Of a DNA stretch of 64,000 nt, positions 11,167 to 20,855 are shown piece by piece. The notes below the pieces were generated by a model that did no database searches, was not told the DNA's origin, and worked only from the letters and a program-made list of their open reading frames with translations. The stretch's first letter is position 1. Every line of letters starts with the position of its first letter. Origin of the DNA: an uncultured Planctomycetaceae bacterium (GTDB lineage: Bacteria; Planctomycetota; Planctomycetia; Planctomycetales; Planctomycetaceae). The DNA lies in contig CAIOKE010000173.1 of the NCBI GenBank assembly GCA_903858815.1, positions 57,715 through 121,714 of the forward strand, given 5' to 3'. A program made the translations under genes and the position numbers.

Positions 11167-14100
11167 ATGACCCATATGAAACACCTGACAAGCCTGCGAC
11201 TGAACTTCGGATTTCTGCTGTTGTGTCTGGCATCACCGCTGGCAGCTCAGGAGCTGGTGTTCAACCGCGATATCCGCCCCCTGCTTTCCGACAACTGTTT
11301 CCAGTGTCATGGACCTGATGCAGCCAAACGCCAGGGCGGGCTGCGACTGGATCAATCAGATGCTGCACAGCACGGTGGTACATCGGGCCCGGCAATTGTT
11401 CCGGGCCGTCCTGACAAAAGCCTGCTCATTGAGCGAATCAATTCCACTGACCCGGATCTGCAGATGCCCCCTGCCGATTCCGGACGATCGCTGACCGCCG
11501 CACAAAAGGCGCTGCTGCAGCAGTGGATCAAAACAGGGGCCGTTTATCAGCCGCACTGGGCCTTTGTACCTGTGCAGCGACCAAGCGTCCCTGAAGCACA
11601 GCCCGCCTGTGCTCCAATCGATGCGTTCCTGCGTCAGAAGCAGCAGGCCGCCGGACTGCTGCCAGCCCCGGAAGCTGATCGAACCACACTGCTGCGACGA
11701 GTCACACTGGATCTGACCGGGCTTCCACCAACGCCCACAGAACTTGACAACTTCCTGAACGATTCCTCGCCTGAGGCATGGGAAACCGTGGTTGACCGAC
11801 TGCTCCAGTCACCCCGATACGGCGAACGGATGGCTCAGCAGTGGCTGGACTTTGCTCGCTACGCTGACAGCAACGGTTTCCAGGTCGATTCATCACGCCA
11901 GATGTGGGTCTGGCGTGACTGGGTCATCGATGCCTTCAACAGCAATCAGCCATTCGATCAGTTTACCATCGAACAGCTGGCCGGAGATCTGCTGGAGCAG
12001 CCCACTCAGGAGCAGATTATTGCTACGGGCTTCAATCGCAACACCCGTCTGAATGGTGAAGGGGGCCGAATTGCGGAAGAGTGGTTTGCTGAGACGGTGA
12101 TTGACCGAGTTGAAACTGTGGGCCTGACATGGCTGGGGCTCAGCCTGAACTGCTGTCGCTGTCACGATCACAAATATGACCCGCTCAGTCAGAAAGAGTT
12201 CTACCAGCTGTTCGCCTACTTCAACTCGATTGAAGAATCGGGGGTCCTGGACAGTGAGGGTGGATCACCGGGGCAGGGCAACAGCCAGCCCGTGCTGCAG
12301 GTTCGCACCAAAGCCATGAATGCCGAACTGCAACAGCTTCAGCAGACTGTCGATGCGGCGCGACAGCAGGTGGAGGCAGCCCGACTGACGGCGTCCGAGC
12401 GGATGGCCGCATGGGAAACAGAGACACGTCGACGCCTGCAGTCCGAAGAGCCCGCCTGGCGACAGCTGGCCATCAGTTCGGCTGTCAGCAAAGGCGGTGC
12501 TGAACTGACACGACAATCGGATGGTTCCTGGCTGGCCAGCGGAAAAAACCCGGATTTCGATGAATACGAATTCGAAGCTCCGCTGACCGGCAACAGTCTC
12601 ACAGGCCTGCTGCTGGAGTGTTTTCCGGATGACCGCCTGCCCAACAGCAGTCTCGGGCGTTACAGCAACGGCAATTTCGTACTGACTGGTGTGCTGGCTG
12701 AAATCAGAGCTCCGGGACTGACACAGCCAGTCGTTCTGGAATTCAGTCGCGCCGCTGCTGACTACGAGCAACAGGGTTACACAGTCAGTCAGGTGCTTGA
12801 GGAAAAAGATCAACGGCGCAGAAATCGTCGTGGCTGGGCTGTCGATGGACCAACGCGTCGTGAGATCTGCCGGGCCGTGTTTGCCGTCGCTGCCCCGGTC
12901 ACCGTGCCGGAAAATGCCACGCTGCACGTCACCCTGCGACATGATGCCATTATCGGTCACAACATCGGACGACTGCGGTTGTCAGCATCATCGTTGCCTC
13001 CGGAGACGTTGACACCTGCCGGCGCCTCCTTCCCGGACGCCATTCGTACGATCCTGATGGTGGAGCAGGGCAGTCGCACAGAGGCCCAGCAGCAGCAGCT
13101 TGCGCTATACTTCGCCGCTTCCGGAGATGCTGTTGTGCGACAGGCCGAGCAGGCTGTGAAAACAGCCGAACAGGCAATGCAGCAACGTCAGACAGCTTTG
13201 CCAATTGTGATGGTCATGAAAGAACGACAGCAGCCACGGGAAGCGCGAATTCTGATTCGCGGACAGTACGATCGGCCGGGGGACGTGGTACCTCGCGGAG
13301 TTCCAGCGATTCTGCCCCCGCTGCCAGCCGATCAGCCGCAGAACCGCCTTGGATTCGCACGCTGGCTGGTCTCCAGCCAGCATCCTCTGACTTCACGCGT
13401 CTGGGTCAACAGAGCGTGGGAACGTTTTTTTGGCATCGGAATTGTGCGGACTACGGAAAACCTCGGATCGCAGTCTGAGTGGCCCGTACATCCGGAGTTG
13501 CTGGACTGGCTGGCAGCCGAATTCATGCAGCCAACGCAGATTCAGCGGGTTGCCGGACAACCGGTCCATCAATGGGACCTCAAGGCACTGGATAAGCTGA
13601 TTGTGATGAGCGCCGCATATCGACAGAGTGCTCGAGTCGACAGTCAGCAGGATCCAGAGAATCGCCTTGTGGCACGTGGCCCACGCTTCCGACTGTCCGC
13701 GGAAACACTGCGAGATCAAATGCTGTTTCTCAGCGGACTCCTTGTGGAGCAGCAGGGCGGTCCATCGGTTCGGCCCTATATGCCGGAAGGCGTCTGGGAT
13801 GAAACCAGCCGATACGGGGACCTGCGGGGGTACAGAGCAGATATGGGAAGCGGACTGTATCGTCGCAGTCTGTACACCATCTGGAAACGGACTGCTGCCC
13901 CCCCGAATATGACGCTGTTCGATGCCCCGAATCGCGAGGTCTGCACGGTGAAGCGATCCCGCACCAACACGCCCCTGCAGGCGCTTTCACTGCTGAATGA
14001 AACCACGGCCGTGGAAGCGTCTCGGAAGCTGGCCGAACGAATCCTGAAGGATGGCGGAGCGACAGATCGCCAGCGTCTGGCATGGGGCTTCCGCCTTGTG

Positions 14101-14313
14101 ACGGCCCGCCTGCCGGCGGAAGCCGAGCTGCAGTTGCTGGAAACCGGACTGCAACAGGATCTGCAGAGCTTCTCCGCCGCTCCGGAAGAGGCACTGAAAC
14201 TCCTGACCGTGGGAGCCACACCCGCTGCCAAAGACCTGCCGGCGCAGCAACTGGCGGCATGGACACTGACTGCCAATGTGCTGCTGAATCTGGATGAAGC
14301 GATCAGTCGTTGA
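11167..14313 (+). CDS. DUF1549/DUF1553 protein with planctomycete cytochrome c domain
   Basis: The product has 1048 residues. A signal peptide (about 1-28, ending LAAQ) is followed by a PSCyt1 domain with haem motif CFQCH (residues 44-48). DUF1549 follows (about 145-350), with the family CCRCHDHKYDP motif near residue 328. A coiled, Gln-rich segment and a beta domain occupy about 375-670, and DUF1553 lies at about 700-980 (FARWLVSSQHPLTSRVWVNR; RSRTNTPLQALSLLN). These proteins are exported and probably bind one or two c-type haems; no reaction has been assigned to the family as far as I know. It follows DUF1501 by 21 bases, so the two are likely co-expressed and may form a complex. ATG 11176 is an alternative start. 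Confidence 0.93.
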   Translation: MTHMKHLTSLRLNFGFLLLCLASPLAAQELVFNRDIRPLLSDNCFQCHGPDAAKRQGGLRLDQSDAAQHGGTSGPAIVPGRPDKSLLIERINSTDPDLQMPPADSGRSLTAAQKALLQQWIKTGAVYQPHWAFVPVQRPSVPEAQPACAPIDAFLRQKQQAAGLLPAPEADRTTLLRRVTLDLTGLPPTPTELDNFLNDSSPEAWETVVDRLLQSPRYGERMAQQWLDFARYADSNGFQVDSSRQMWVWRDWVIDAFNSNQPFDQFTIEQLAGDLLEQPTQEQIIATGFNRNTRLNGEGGRIAEEWFAETVIDRVETVGLTWLGLSLNCCRCHDHKYDPLSQKEFYQLFAYFNSIEESGVLDSEGGSPGQGNSQPVLQVRTKAMNAELQQLQQTVDAARQQVEAARLTASERMAAWETETRRRLQSEEPAWRQLAISSAVSKGGAELTRQSDGSWLASGKNPDFDEYEFEAPLTGNSLTGLLLECFPDDRLPNSSLGRYSNGNFVLTGVLAEIRAPGLTQPVVLEFSRAAADYEQQGYTVSQVLEEKDQRRRNRRGWAVDGPTRREICRAVFAVAAPVTVPENATLHVTLRHDAIIGHNIGRLRLSASSLPPETLTPAGASFPDAIRTILMVEQGSRTEAQQQQLALYFAASGDAVVRQAEQAVKTAEQAMQQRQTALPIVMVMKERQQPREARILIRGQYDRPGDVVPRGVPAILPPLPADQPQNRLGFARWLVSSQHPLTSRVWVNRAWERFFGIGIVRTTENLGSQSEWPVHPELLDWLAAEFMQPTQIQRVAGQPVHQWDLKALDKLIVMSAAYRQSARVDSQQDPENRLVARGPRFRLSAETLRDQMLFLSGLLVEQQGGPSVRPYMPEGVWDETSRYGDLRGYRADMGSGLYRRSLYTIWKRTAAPPNMTLFDAPNREVCTVKRSRTNTPLQALSLLNETTAVEASRKLAERILKDGGATDRQRLAWGFRLVTARLPAEAELQLLETGLQQDLQSFSAAPEEALKLLTVGATPAAKDLPAQQLAAWTLTANVLLNLDEAISR

Positions 14314-14325
14314 GAGTGGCGATCG

Positions 14326-14351
14326 GGGATGTTGCCAAAATGCAACATCCC
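14326..14351 (+). terminator. Hairpin after the DUF1549/DUF1553 gene
   Basis: A perfect 10-bp stem (GGGATGTTGC with GCAACATCCC) and a six-base loop lie 12 bases after the stop codon. There is no T-run directly after it, though a weak second hairpin with five Ts follows at 14354-14372. A terminator role is likely but not certain. Confidence 0.5.
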
Positions 14352-14522
14352 GGAACACTCCCCGGTGTTTTTCCCCAGACGGTGTGCTGCAGCAAAAACT
14401 TCTGGAATTCAGTGGGCTGCCGTTGTAGGTTTTTGGTGGAAATCGCCGGGCACTGTCCGGCTTTGATCTGCGCCGCCTGACAATGCGGCTCACCTGAACA
14501 CTGTTCCCGACTGAGGCAGCCA

Positions 14523-15068
14523 ATGGATCCGATGAATCTGGTAAATATCGTCTGTATCATGGGATTCACGGCTGTGTCGGCATTTATGGACCTGCGTGAA
14601 CGCCGAATCCCGAACAAGCTGACCGGGTTATTCTTTGTGACGGGACTGCTGTTTCAGATTGTGATTGCATTTCAATTTGGTCCTCGCAGTCTGCTTTCAC
14701 CGTTGCTGGCGTCTGTGATCTCGCTGGTCATTCTGGGGGGCATGTGGGTTGCGGGTGGTGTGGGTGCAGGCGACGCCAAGCTGATGGCTGGACTTGGCAT
14801 GTGGCTGGGGCTGCAGAACACGCTGTATGTGATGCTGGGCAGCCTTTTGATGTCCCTGATTCTGTTGGTATCGCTGCAGATCCTGCGAAAAATGCGAATT
14901 CGCACGGGTGTTCTGCTGGTCCCCGTGCGTACTCCGGGTAAAGCAACAGGTACAAAGGTTCACAAGGGAATCAAATTGAAGCGTGGGATTCCCTATGCTG
15001 TGGGCGTATGTCTTTCCACATGGGCATTCGTCGCATTTCGTGCAATTCTGCCGGCTTTGGCCCAATGA
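14523..15068 (+). CDS. Type IV prepilin peptidase, A24 family (CpaA/TadV-like)
   Basis: The product has 181 residues and several membrane helices. It is an aspartic protease that would cut class III signal peptides of pilins and pseudopilins at the inner membrane. Both catalytic Asp motifs are visible: FMDLRERRIPNKL near residue 21, and GAGDAKLMAGLG (the GxGD motif) near residue 80. It lacks the cytoplasmic N-terminal methylase domain of PilD, so it is the short CpaA/TadV form. GAGG seven bases before ATG 14523 supports the start. The pseudopilin at 1009-2040 is a plausible substrate, but no secretion ATPase or secretin lies in the window. Confidence 0.9.
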   Translation: MDPMNLVNIVCIMGFTAVSAFMDLRERRIPNKLTGLFFVTGLLFQIVIAFQFGPRSLLSPLLASVISLVILGGMWVAGGVGAGDAKLMAGLGMWLGLQNTLYVMLGSLLMSLILLVSLQILRKMRIRTGVLLVPVRTPGKATGTKVHKGIKLKRGIPYAVGVCLSTWAFVAFRAILPALAQ

Positions 15069-15291
15069 GGTTGGTGGCTGGCGGGCAAGTTCAGGCCCGA
15101 TTTCCTGCGATTCATGGGCAATGATCCCTCGGTCTGCCACCCGGGGTTGACCTGTCTGCCTGTTTTCAGCAAACTCCGCCGATCTCAGTGCACTCGGCGG
15201 CAGTTTTCGCCGGACACTTCTCAATTCTCTCAGATCCCGGCGACTGTGGCAGTGCCTTTCTGTCCACGCGCTGGTACCAGCAGTGTGGCTC

Positions 15292-16785
15292 ATGAACTCA
15301 GGACCAAAACCTGACCGTCTGGAACTGGCGCGTCTGGAAAAGCTGGAGAAAATCCGTTCTCTGGGTTTCGACCCATGGGGTCAGCGTTTTGATGGCCATG
15401 GTGCGATCGCGGAGGTGCGTGAGCAATGTCCAGCCGAGTCGGGTACTGACGGACCGGCGGTGCGTGTTGCGGGTCGCATCATGGGTCGTCGCAAGGCTGG
15501 CAAACTGCGTTTCATTGACCTGCAGGACCAGAGTGGATCCATTCAGCTGTTGTGTTCACGCGGCGACCTGACCGAGCAGCAGTGGGAATTGGTCAGTGCA
15601 CTGGACGACGGCGACCTGCTCGGAGTGGATGGTCCTCTGCGGCGCACGAACACCGGTGAGATTTCCATCTTTGTGCGCGAGTTAACGGTGCTGTGCAAGT
15701 CCCTGTCGCAGCCTCCGGAAAAGTTTCATGGCCTGAAGGACGAAGAGATCCTTGTTCGCCAGCGGTATCTGGATCTGATCTACACTCCGGGCGTACTGCA
15801 GCGGATGCTGAAGCGATCGCGGATCATCGATTCGGTTCGTCAGACTCTGCGTGGCAACGGCTTCAATGAAGTTGAGACACCTGTACTGCATTCCGTGGCG
15901 GGCGGTGCTGCAGCACGTCCCTTCATCACTCACCACAATGCTCTGGACATGCCGCTGTATCTGCGGATCGCCCTTGAGCTGCATCTGAAGCGGCTGCTGG
16001 TTGGTGGCATTGAGCGAGTCTATGAAATTGGTCGAGTGTTTCGCAACGAGGGTGTTGATGCGACGCACAACCCTGAGTTTACGATGATCGAGATCTACCA
16101 GGCTTACGGTGATTATCGCAGCATGATGGATCTCACAGAGCAGATTGTGACCGACGCCTGTCGGCAGGTCTGCGGATCGACCATCATTCCGTGGGGCAGC
16201 GAGGGCGACCAGATTGATCTGACGCCACCGTGGCCACGGCGTCGGTATGCGGACCTGTTTCGGGAACATGCAGGCTGTGAAATGTCGGATTCTTCTGCCG
16301 TTGCTGCGAAGGCAGCCAGCCTTGGAATTGATACCGTGGGCGTGCATCCGGACGTTGTGATCAACGATGTCTTTGAGCGTACCGTAGAGGACCATCTGTC
16401 GGGTCCGGTGTTTGTCATGGACTATCCGGCTTCCATCTGTCCGCTGACAAAACGCAGCCAGACCAACCCGGAAATTGCCGAGCGTTTTGAGCTGTATATT
16501 CGGGGAATGGAGCTGGCGAATGCGTATACGGAGCTGAATGATCCGATCCTGCAGGAACAGCTCTTCAGAACGCAGCTGGCCGGACAGTCTGAAGAAGATT
16601 CGATGGCCCGCATGGACCATGATTTTGTGCGAGCACTGAAGGTTGGGATGCCGCCGGCTGGTGGCCTTGGCATCGGCATCGACCGTCTTGTGATGCTGCT
16701 TACGAACAGTCATACCATCAAGGATGTGATTTACTTCCCGCTGACTCGGCATGAACAGCCGCAGGCAGAACGAACGGGTGACTGA
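15292..16785 (+). CDS. lysS: Lysine--tRNA ligase, class II
   Basis: The product has 497 residues, the usual length for a class II LysRS. An N-terminal OB-fold anticodon-binding domain (residues about 40-145, with [20 protein letters not shown]) is followed by the catalytic domain. Motif 2 ([18 protein letters not shown]) is near residue 248 and motif 3 ([13 protein letters not shown]) near 457. The family HEQPQAE-like tail is present. ATG 15292 is chosen; an in-frame GTG at 15283 is possible. The ABC transporter genes start 60 bases downstream on the same strand, so a shared transcript is likely. Confidence 0.97.
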   Translation: MNSGPKPDRLELARLEKLEKIRSLGFDPWGQRFDGHGAIAEVREQCPAESGTDGPAVRVAGRIMGRRKAGKLRFIDLQDQSGSIQLLCSRGDLTEQQWELVSALDDGDLLGVDGPLRRTNTGEISIFVRELTVLCKSLSQPPEKFHGLKDEEILVRQRYLDLIYTPGVLQRMLKRSRIIDSVRQTLRGNGFNEVETPVLHSVAGGAAARPFITHHNALDMPLYLRIALELHLKRLLVGGIERVYEIGRVFRNEGVDATHNPEFTMIEIYQAYGDYRSMMDLTEQIVTDACRQVCGSTIIPWGSEGDQIDLTPPWPRRRYADLFREHAGCEMSDSSAVAAKAASLGIDTVGVHPDVVINDVFERTVEDHLSGPVFVMDYPASICPLTKRSQTNPEIAERFELYIRGMELANAYTELNDPILQEQLFRTQLAGQSEEDSMARMDHDFVRALKVGMPPAGGLGIGIDRLVMLLTNSHTIKDVIYFPLTRHEQPQAERTGD

Positions 16786-16845
16786 GACTGCAGTGGAACT
16801 GAAGTTTCGGACGCAGTCCATGGAATCGGGTGAAGGAGCACTGAG

Positions 16846-18456
16846 ATGTACAAGCTGCTGCTGTGTGTGCGCTACCTGAAGACTCGCTACATCGCGCTGG
16901 CCTGTATCATCAGCGTGATGCTGGGTGTTGCCACAATGATTGTGGTGAACAGCGTAATGGCGGGCTTCACAACGGAGATGCGTGATCGGCTGCACAATTT
17001 CCTTGCTGACATTGTGATTGAATCGCGAGGTACTGCCGGGATTGAAGACGCCGAAAAACAGATGGAACGTGTGAAGTCAGCGGCTGGCCAGTACATCGCC
17101 GCCATGACTCCAACCATCGAAATCCCCGGAATGATGACGTTTACTGACCCGTGGAGCGGTGAAACATACACAGCGCCGGTGCAGATCCAGGGAATCGACC
17201 CGGCAGGCAAGGCTCAGGTTGGTCCATTGCAGGACTACCTTGACAGCTACAATCCGCTGCTTGAAGACGGCACTGAAGTACGTCCGGCACTCCGCAGTCG
17301 TGAAGAACCGCTCGGGTGGGAACTCACCGACGAAGGTGAAAAACATTTCCGGATGGTACAGGAGCGAAATCGACTGCTGCTGGAGGATCGTCAGACGGAG
17401 TCCGGTTCGACTGCTGAGCCGAAACCGTCAGAAGATGCCCCCGTCTTTGACAGCGAGCCGGCCGCTGAAGGTGATGCCGTGGTGGCAGCCCCGGCGACGA
17501 CTGACGAAGCCACCATGTCCACAGCATCCGATGAGGGAGTTAATGCGGAGGCGTTGTTCAACAGTGATCACCCGGACTCGCACGAACCGGCCGTTCCACT
17601 CGAGGCACGCATCTATCTCGGTGAAGGTCTGGTCAGCTTCATGGCTCGCAACCCTGAGACCGGACGCCAGCAGAAGATCATGATGGTCCAGCCGGGGGAC
17701 AACGTGATCCTGAGCACCATCACATCCGGTACCCCGCCGGATGTCACCAAATTTCAGGCCACTGTGGTCGATACCTTTCGCAGTGGCATGAATGAATATG
17801 ACTCCAGTATTGTCCTGATGAATCTGGATTCGCTGCAGAAGTACCGTGGTATGCACCTGCGTAACGCGATCTCGTCAATCCATATTCGGCTGACCGATTA
17901 TTCGCATGCTCCGCGAGTCCTGGCGGCTCTTGAACAGGCGTTTCCCCCGGGTATGGTCAATATTCGCACGTGGGAGGAGAAGCAGGGAATGCTGCTGTCA
18001 GCCGTGGAAGTGGAAACGGCGATTCTGAACGTGCTGCTGTTCCTGATCATTGCAGTGGCAGGATTCGGTATCCTTGCCATTTTCTACATGATCGTCGTCG
18101 AGAAGACTCGTGACATCGGGATTCTGAAATCTCTGGGAGCGAGCTCGGGGGGGGTCATGTCCATCTTTCTGTCCTACGGACTGGGGCTGGGCATTACCGG
18201 TAGTGCGGCTGGTGTCTTTATCGGGCTGCTGTTTGTGGAATACATCAATGAGATCGAAGACGTTCTGAGCTGGGTGACTGGCCGCAAGGTGTTTGACGAG
18301 AAGATCTACTTCTTTCTTGAGATCCCGACGCATGTCAATCCATGGATGGTGATATCAGTGGCTGCGGGTGCCATCGCGATTGCAGTCCTGGCCAGCATCC
18401 TGCCGGCTCGACGAGCAGCGAGACTGCACCCGGTGCGTGCACTGCGATTCGAGTAG
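16846..18456 (+). CDS. ABC transporter permease, LolC/LolE-FtsX type
   Basis: The product has 536 residues and four membrane helices: one at the N-terminus (about 17-40) and three in the C-terminal FtsX domain (about 391-415, 433-465, 498-524), with a large periplasmic domain between. This is the MacB/LolCDE layout; with the ATPase encoded 59 bases downstream it probably mobilises lipoproteins or other envelope cargo. Residues about 175-248 form an acidic, Ala/Pro/Thr/Glu-rich low-complexity insert in the periplasmic part that usual LolC/E proteins lack. A strong AAGGAGC precedes the ATG. MacB-like function cannot be excluded. Confidence 0.88.
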   Translation: MYKLLLCVRYLKTRYIALACIISVMLGVATMIVVNSVMAGFTTEMRDRLHNFLADIVIESRGTAGIEDAEKQMERVKSAAGQYIAAMTPTIEIPGMMTFTDPWSGETYTAPVQIQGIDPAGKAQVGPLQDYLDSYNPLLEDGTEVRPALRSREEPLGWELTDEGEKHFRMVQERNRLLLEDRQTESGSTAEPKPSEDAPVFDSEPAAEGDAVVAAPATTDEATMSTASDEGVNAEALFNSDHPDSHEPAVPLEARIYLGEGLVSFMARNPETGRQQKIMMVQPGDNVILSTITSGTPPDVTKFQATVVDTFRSGMNEYDSSIVLMNLDSLQKYRGMHLRNAISSIHIRLTDYSHAPRVLAALEQAFPPGMVNIRTWEEKQGMLLSAVEVETAILNVLLFLIIAVAGFGILAIFYMIVVEKTRDIGILKSLGASSGGVMSIFLSYGLGLGITGSAAGVFIGLLFVEYINEIEDVLSWVTGRKVFDEKIYFFLEIPTHVNPWMVISVAAGAIAIAVLASILPARRAARLHPVRALRFE

Positions 18457-18515
18457 TGTGACACCGGGGCTGCATTCGCTGTGCTGTCGATATTCTGAGA
18501 CTCTGGAATTCTGTT

Positions 18516-19274
18516 ATGGCTGAGATTCTGAAAATGACACAGCCTTTAATCACTGCTGAAGCTGTCTCGCGGTCCTACCTCAAGGGACAGCATCAAGTCC
18601 CGGTTCTCCGCGGAGTCTGTCTTTCTGCAGCGCGCGGGGAATTTGTGTCCGTGATTGGTCAGAGCGGGTCCGGGAAAAGCACGCTGCTGCATATCATGGG
18701 CCTGCTGGACTCACCAGATGTCGGGGAAGTCCTGCTGGGAGGTTCGCGCATTGACAACCTGAATCCAGCAGCCCGTGATCAGCTGAGGAATCACGTCTTC
18801 GGCTTCATCTTTCAGTTCTATCACCTGCTGCCGGAATTGTCGCTGCTTGAAAACGTGATGACGCCGCTGATGATTCGCCATTCCATCTTCGGATTCTGGA
18901 AAAGGCGGCACGAAATCCGTCACGCGGCACTCAGCATCCTGCAGCAGACGGGACTTGAGCATCGCCTGAAACATCGTCCTGCGGAACTTTCCGGAGGAGA
19001 AATGCAGCGCGGGGCCATTGCTCGAGCACTTGTGGGCCGACCGGAGATCCTGCTGGCTGATGAACCAACCGGTAACCTTGATGCTGAGACCGGCGCTGGC
19101 ATTATGGACCTGCTCAACCGGCTCAATCAGGATCAGGGACTGACCATCATCATGGTAACCCATGACAACGCGATCGCCGCAACCGCCCATCGATCAGTAC
19201 AACTGGTGCAGGGTCGCATTCAGCCGGCTGAAGTCGAGACCTCACAGGACACACAGCAGCGTCGCAGAGCCTGA
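18516..19274 (+). CDS. ABC transporter ATP-binding protein, LolD type
   Basis: The product has 252 residues. All ATPase motifs are present: Walker [10 protein letters not shown] (about 47-56), Q-loop in [16 protein letters not shown], signature [15 protein letters not shown] (about 157), Walker [13 protein letters not shown] (about 177) and the H-loop VTHD (about 215). The [11 protein letters not shown] and ADEPTGNLD patterns place it in the LolD/MacB/FtsE branch, and it pairs with the permease directly upstream. It should power extraction of lipoproteins from the inner membrane, or a related envelope task. ATG 18534 is an alternative start. Confidence 0.93.
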   Translation: MAEILKMTQPLITAEAVSRSYLKGQHQVPVLRGVCLSAARGEFVSVIGQSGSGKSTLLHIMGLLDSPDVGEVLLGGSRIDNLNPAARDQLRNHVFGFIFQFYHLLPELSLLENVMTPLMIRHSIFGFWKRRHEIRHAALSILQQTGLEHRLKHRPAELSGGEMQRGAIARALVGRPEILLADEPTGNLDAETGAGIMDLLNRLNQDQGLTIIMVTHDNAIAATAHRSVQLVQGRIQPAEVETSQDTQQRRRA

Positions 19275-19297
19275 CGTCGCACAGCAGGAGCATTCAG

Positions 19298-19606
19298 ATG
19301 ATTCACGTACTGGCTACTGTCACTCTGCAGGCGGGACGACGTGCAGAATTCCTTGGTCATTTTCATCGATTGATGCCGCTGGTGCATGCCGAACACGGCT
19401 GCCTTGAATACGGCCCCGCAGTCGATCTGCAGACAGGCCTTACCGCACAGATTCCCCTCCGCGACGATGTCGTCGTCATCGTCGAAAAGTGGGAGAATCT
19501 CGATGCACTGAAGGCACACCTTGTGGCACCACATATGCACGACTACCGAGCCCAGGTGCGAGAACTGGTCGTGGCCACACAATTGCAGGTACTGGAACCA
19601 GCCTGA
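19298..19606 (+). CDS. Antibiotic biosynthesis monooxygenase (ABM) domain protein
   Basis: The product has 102 residues of dimeric alpha+beta barrel type. The pattern MIHVLATVTLQAGRRAEFL, AEHGCLEYG, and VVIVEKWENLDALKAHL...PHM matches the ABM/YgiN family of small quinol or stress-related monooxygenases. AGGAG upstream supports the start. It follows the LolD-like gene by 23 bases and is the last gene of the lysS-permease-ATPase run. It is convergent with the EboE-like gene. A link to the transporter is not obvious; it may simply share the transcript. Confidence 0.85.
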   Translation: MIHVLATVTLQAGRRAEFLGHFHRLMPLVHAEHGCLEYGPAVDLQTGLTAQIPLRDDVVVIVEKWENLDALKAHLVAPHMHDYRAQVRELVVATQLQVLEPA

Positions 19607-19662
19607 ACTACGCAGTGGCCCTGCACTGTACCCCCGGATGCCTGATGTTCCGCAACCGGAGA

Positions 19663-20847
19663 TCACTCGGCCGCAGCCAGTAAATCGGCGGCAGACTCAA
19701 GCTCCCTCGATATTCGCTGCCCCAGCGACTCTGGTGATGTTCCCGATTCCCCCGGCATCACCGGCCACGTATACGTTTCCACTTCAAGATGCGGAGCATA
19801 ATCGAGGCAAGCGACCTGCTGCAGAGCAGCCGCCAGTTCCGCACGAGTTGTTTTCAGTGGCCCCAGAACCTCTGCAAAAATCGGCACATGAAAGTGCACT
19901 CGCCACTCGTCCGCCTGCAGAAAATGATCGGCCGGATCCCGCCGCAGATCCTCCTGCAGCAGATCCACACGCGATTGCACGGACCCATCACCGAACCTCG
20001 CAAACGTCTGGTGCAGATAACGAGGCTCAGCGAACGAACACAGAAAATCCCGCCCTGATGGATTTTCCGCAGGACGTTCCAGCACTAATGCATTCGTGAT
20101 ATGAACCTTGTTGATTCGGACGCCGGCAGCAACAAAGTCTCTGATCGACTGAGCCGCGTCCTCAAACTCCACAGCCTGATGACAGACGTCAAAACACAGC
20201 CCGATGTATTCTCGAACCAGCGACTCACAGCCCAGCGCATCGGCCTGCTCATAAAGGCCCCGCATGACCGGCAGACTGTGAGTCCGCGTTCCGGAAAGCT
20301 CACAGAATGGTTCTGGCTCAAGACCCAGTCGAATCAATCGTCCCGTGGAATCATGCAGTGACTTGAGGAAGCGTGCCATCTGAATCAGATTGGCATAGCA
20401 CAACGCTCGGAAATTGCCTGTCTGAGGATTCATCAGACCGCCCAGTGGCACGGTCGACAGACTGCCCTCCGCTCCAGGCGGCAGCAGCTTCGAGAGGATC
20501 TCCGCACACTGTTGTGTGTATCTGAGTCGCGAATGACTGGCCCAGTCCGGCAGATACACCTGCTCTTTGACTCGATCGCCATGGAAATCACCGAACGGAA
20601 AGGTGTTCAGAGTAAAACAGGACAGGTCGTGCTGCCAGAGCGTCTGCGCCAGCGACTCCAGAGCCGCCTCACTGGAACACAACTCCTCGGCCACACTGCT
20701 GCCCAGCCATAACCCGGCGGCCACAGGAAAGCCGCACAGACTGCGCGCTTCCGCAGCAAACTGTGACAACCCACTATTCACATCTGCCACTGTCCGACCA
20801 GGATGCACGTTCGAGCAGTAGCTGAGCGGAAGACCGGAAATCGCCAT
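19663..20847 (-). CDS. EboE-like TIM-barrel protein (xylose isomerase-like)
   Basis: The product has 394 residues. The sequence LSYCSNVHPG, FTLNTFPFGDFHG, VKEQVYLPDW and STVPLG matches what I recall of EboE, a sugar phosphate isomerase/epimerase-like TIM barrel named from the ebo cluster for export or traffic of specialised metabolites. Conserved His, Glu and Asp residues in LGLEPEPFCEL and LCFDVCHQAVEFED fit metal binding. No other ebo gene (UbiA-like eboC, eboA, eboB, eboD) is visible nearby, so this copy is an orphan. It starts 8 bases after the DUF1501 stop with GAGG upstream. Confidence 0.65.
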   Translation of the reverse strand: MAISGLPLSYCSNVHPGRTVADVNSGLSQFAAEARSLCGFPVAAGLWLGSSVAEELCSSEAALESLAQTLWQHDLSCFTLNTFPFGDFHGDRVKEQVYLPDWASHSRLRYTQQCAEILSKLLPPGAEGSLSTVPLGGLMNPQTGNFRALCYANLIQMARFLKSLHDSTGRLIRLGLEPEPFCELSGTRTHSLPVMRGLYEQADALGCESLVREYIGLCFDVCHQAVEFEDAAQSIRDFVAAGVRINKVHITNALVLERPAENPSGRDFLCSFAEPRYLHQTFARFGDGSVQSRVDLLQEDLRRDPADHFLQADEWRVHFHVPIFAEVLGPLKTTRAELAAALQQVACLDYAPHLEVETYTWPVMPGESGTSPESLGQRISRELESAADLLAAAE

Positions 20848-20855
20848 GAAAAACC

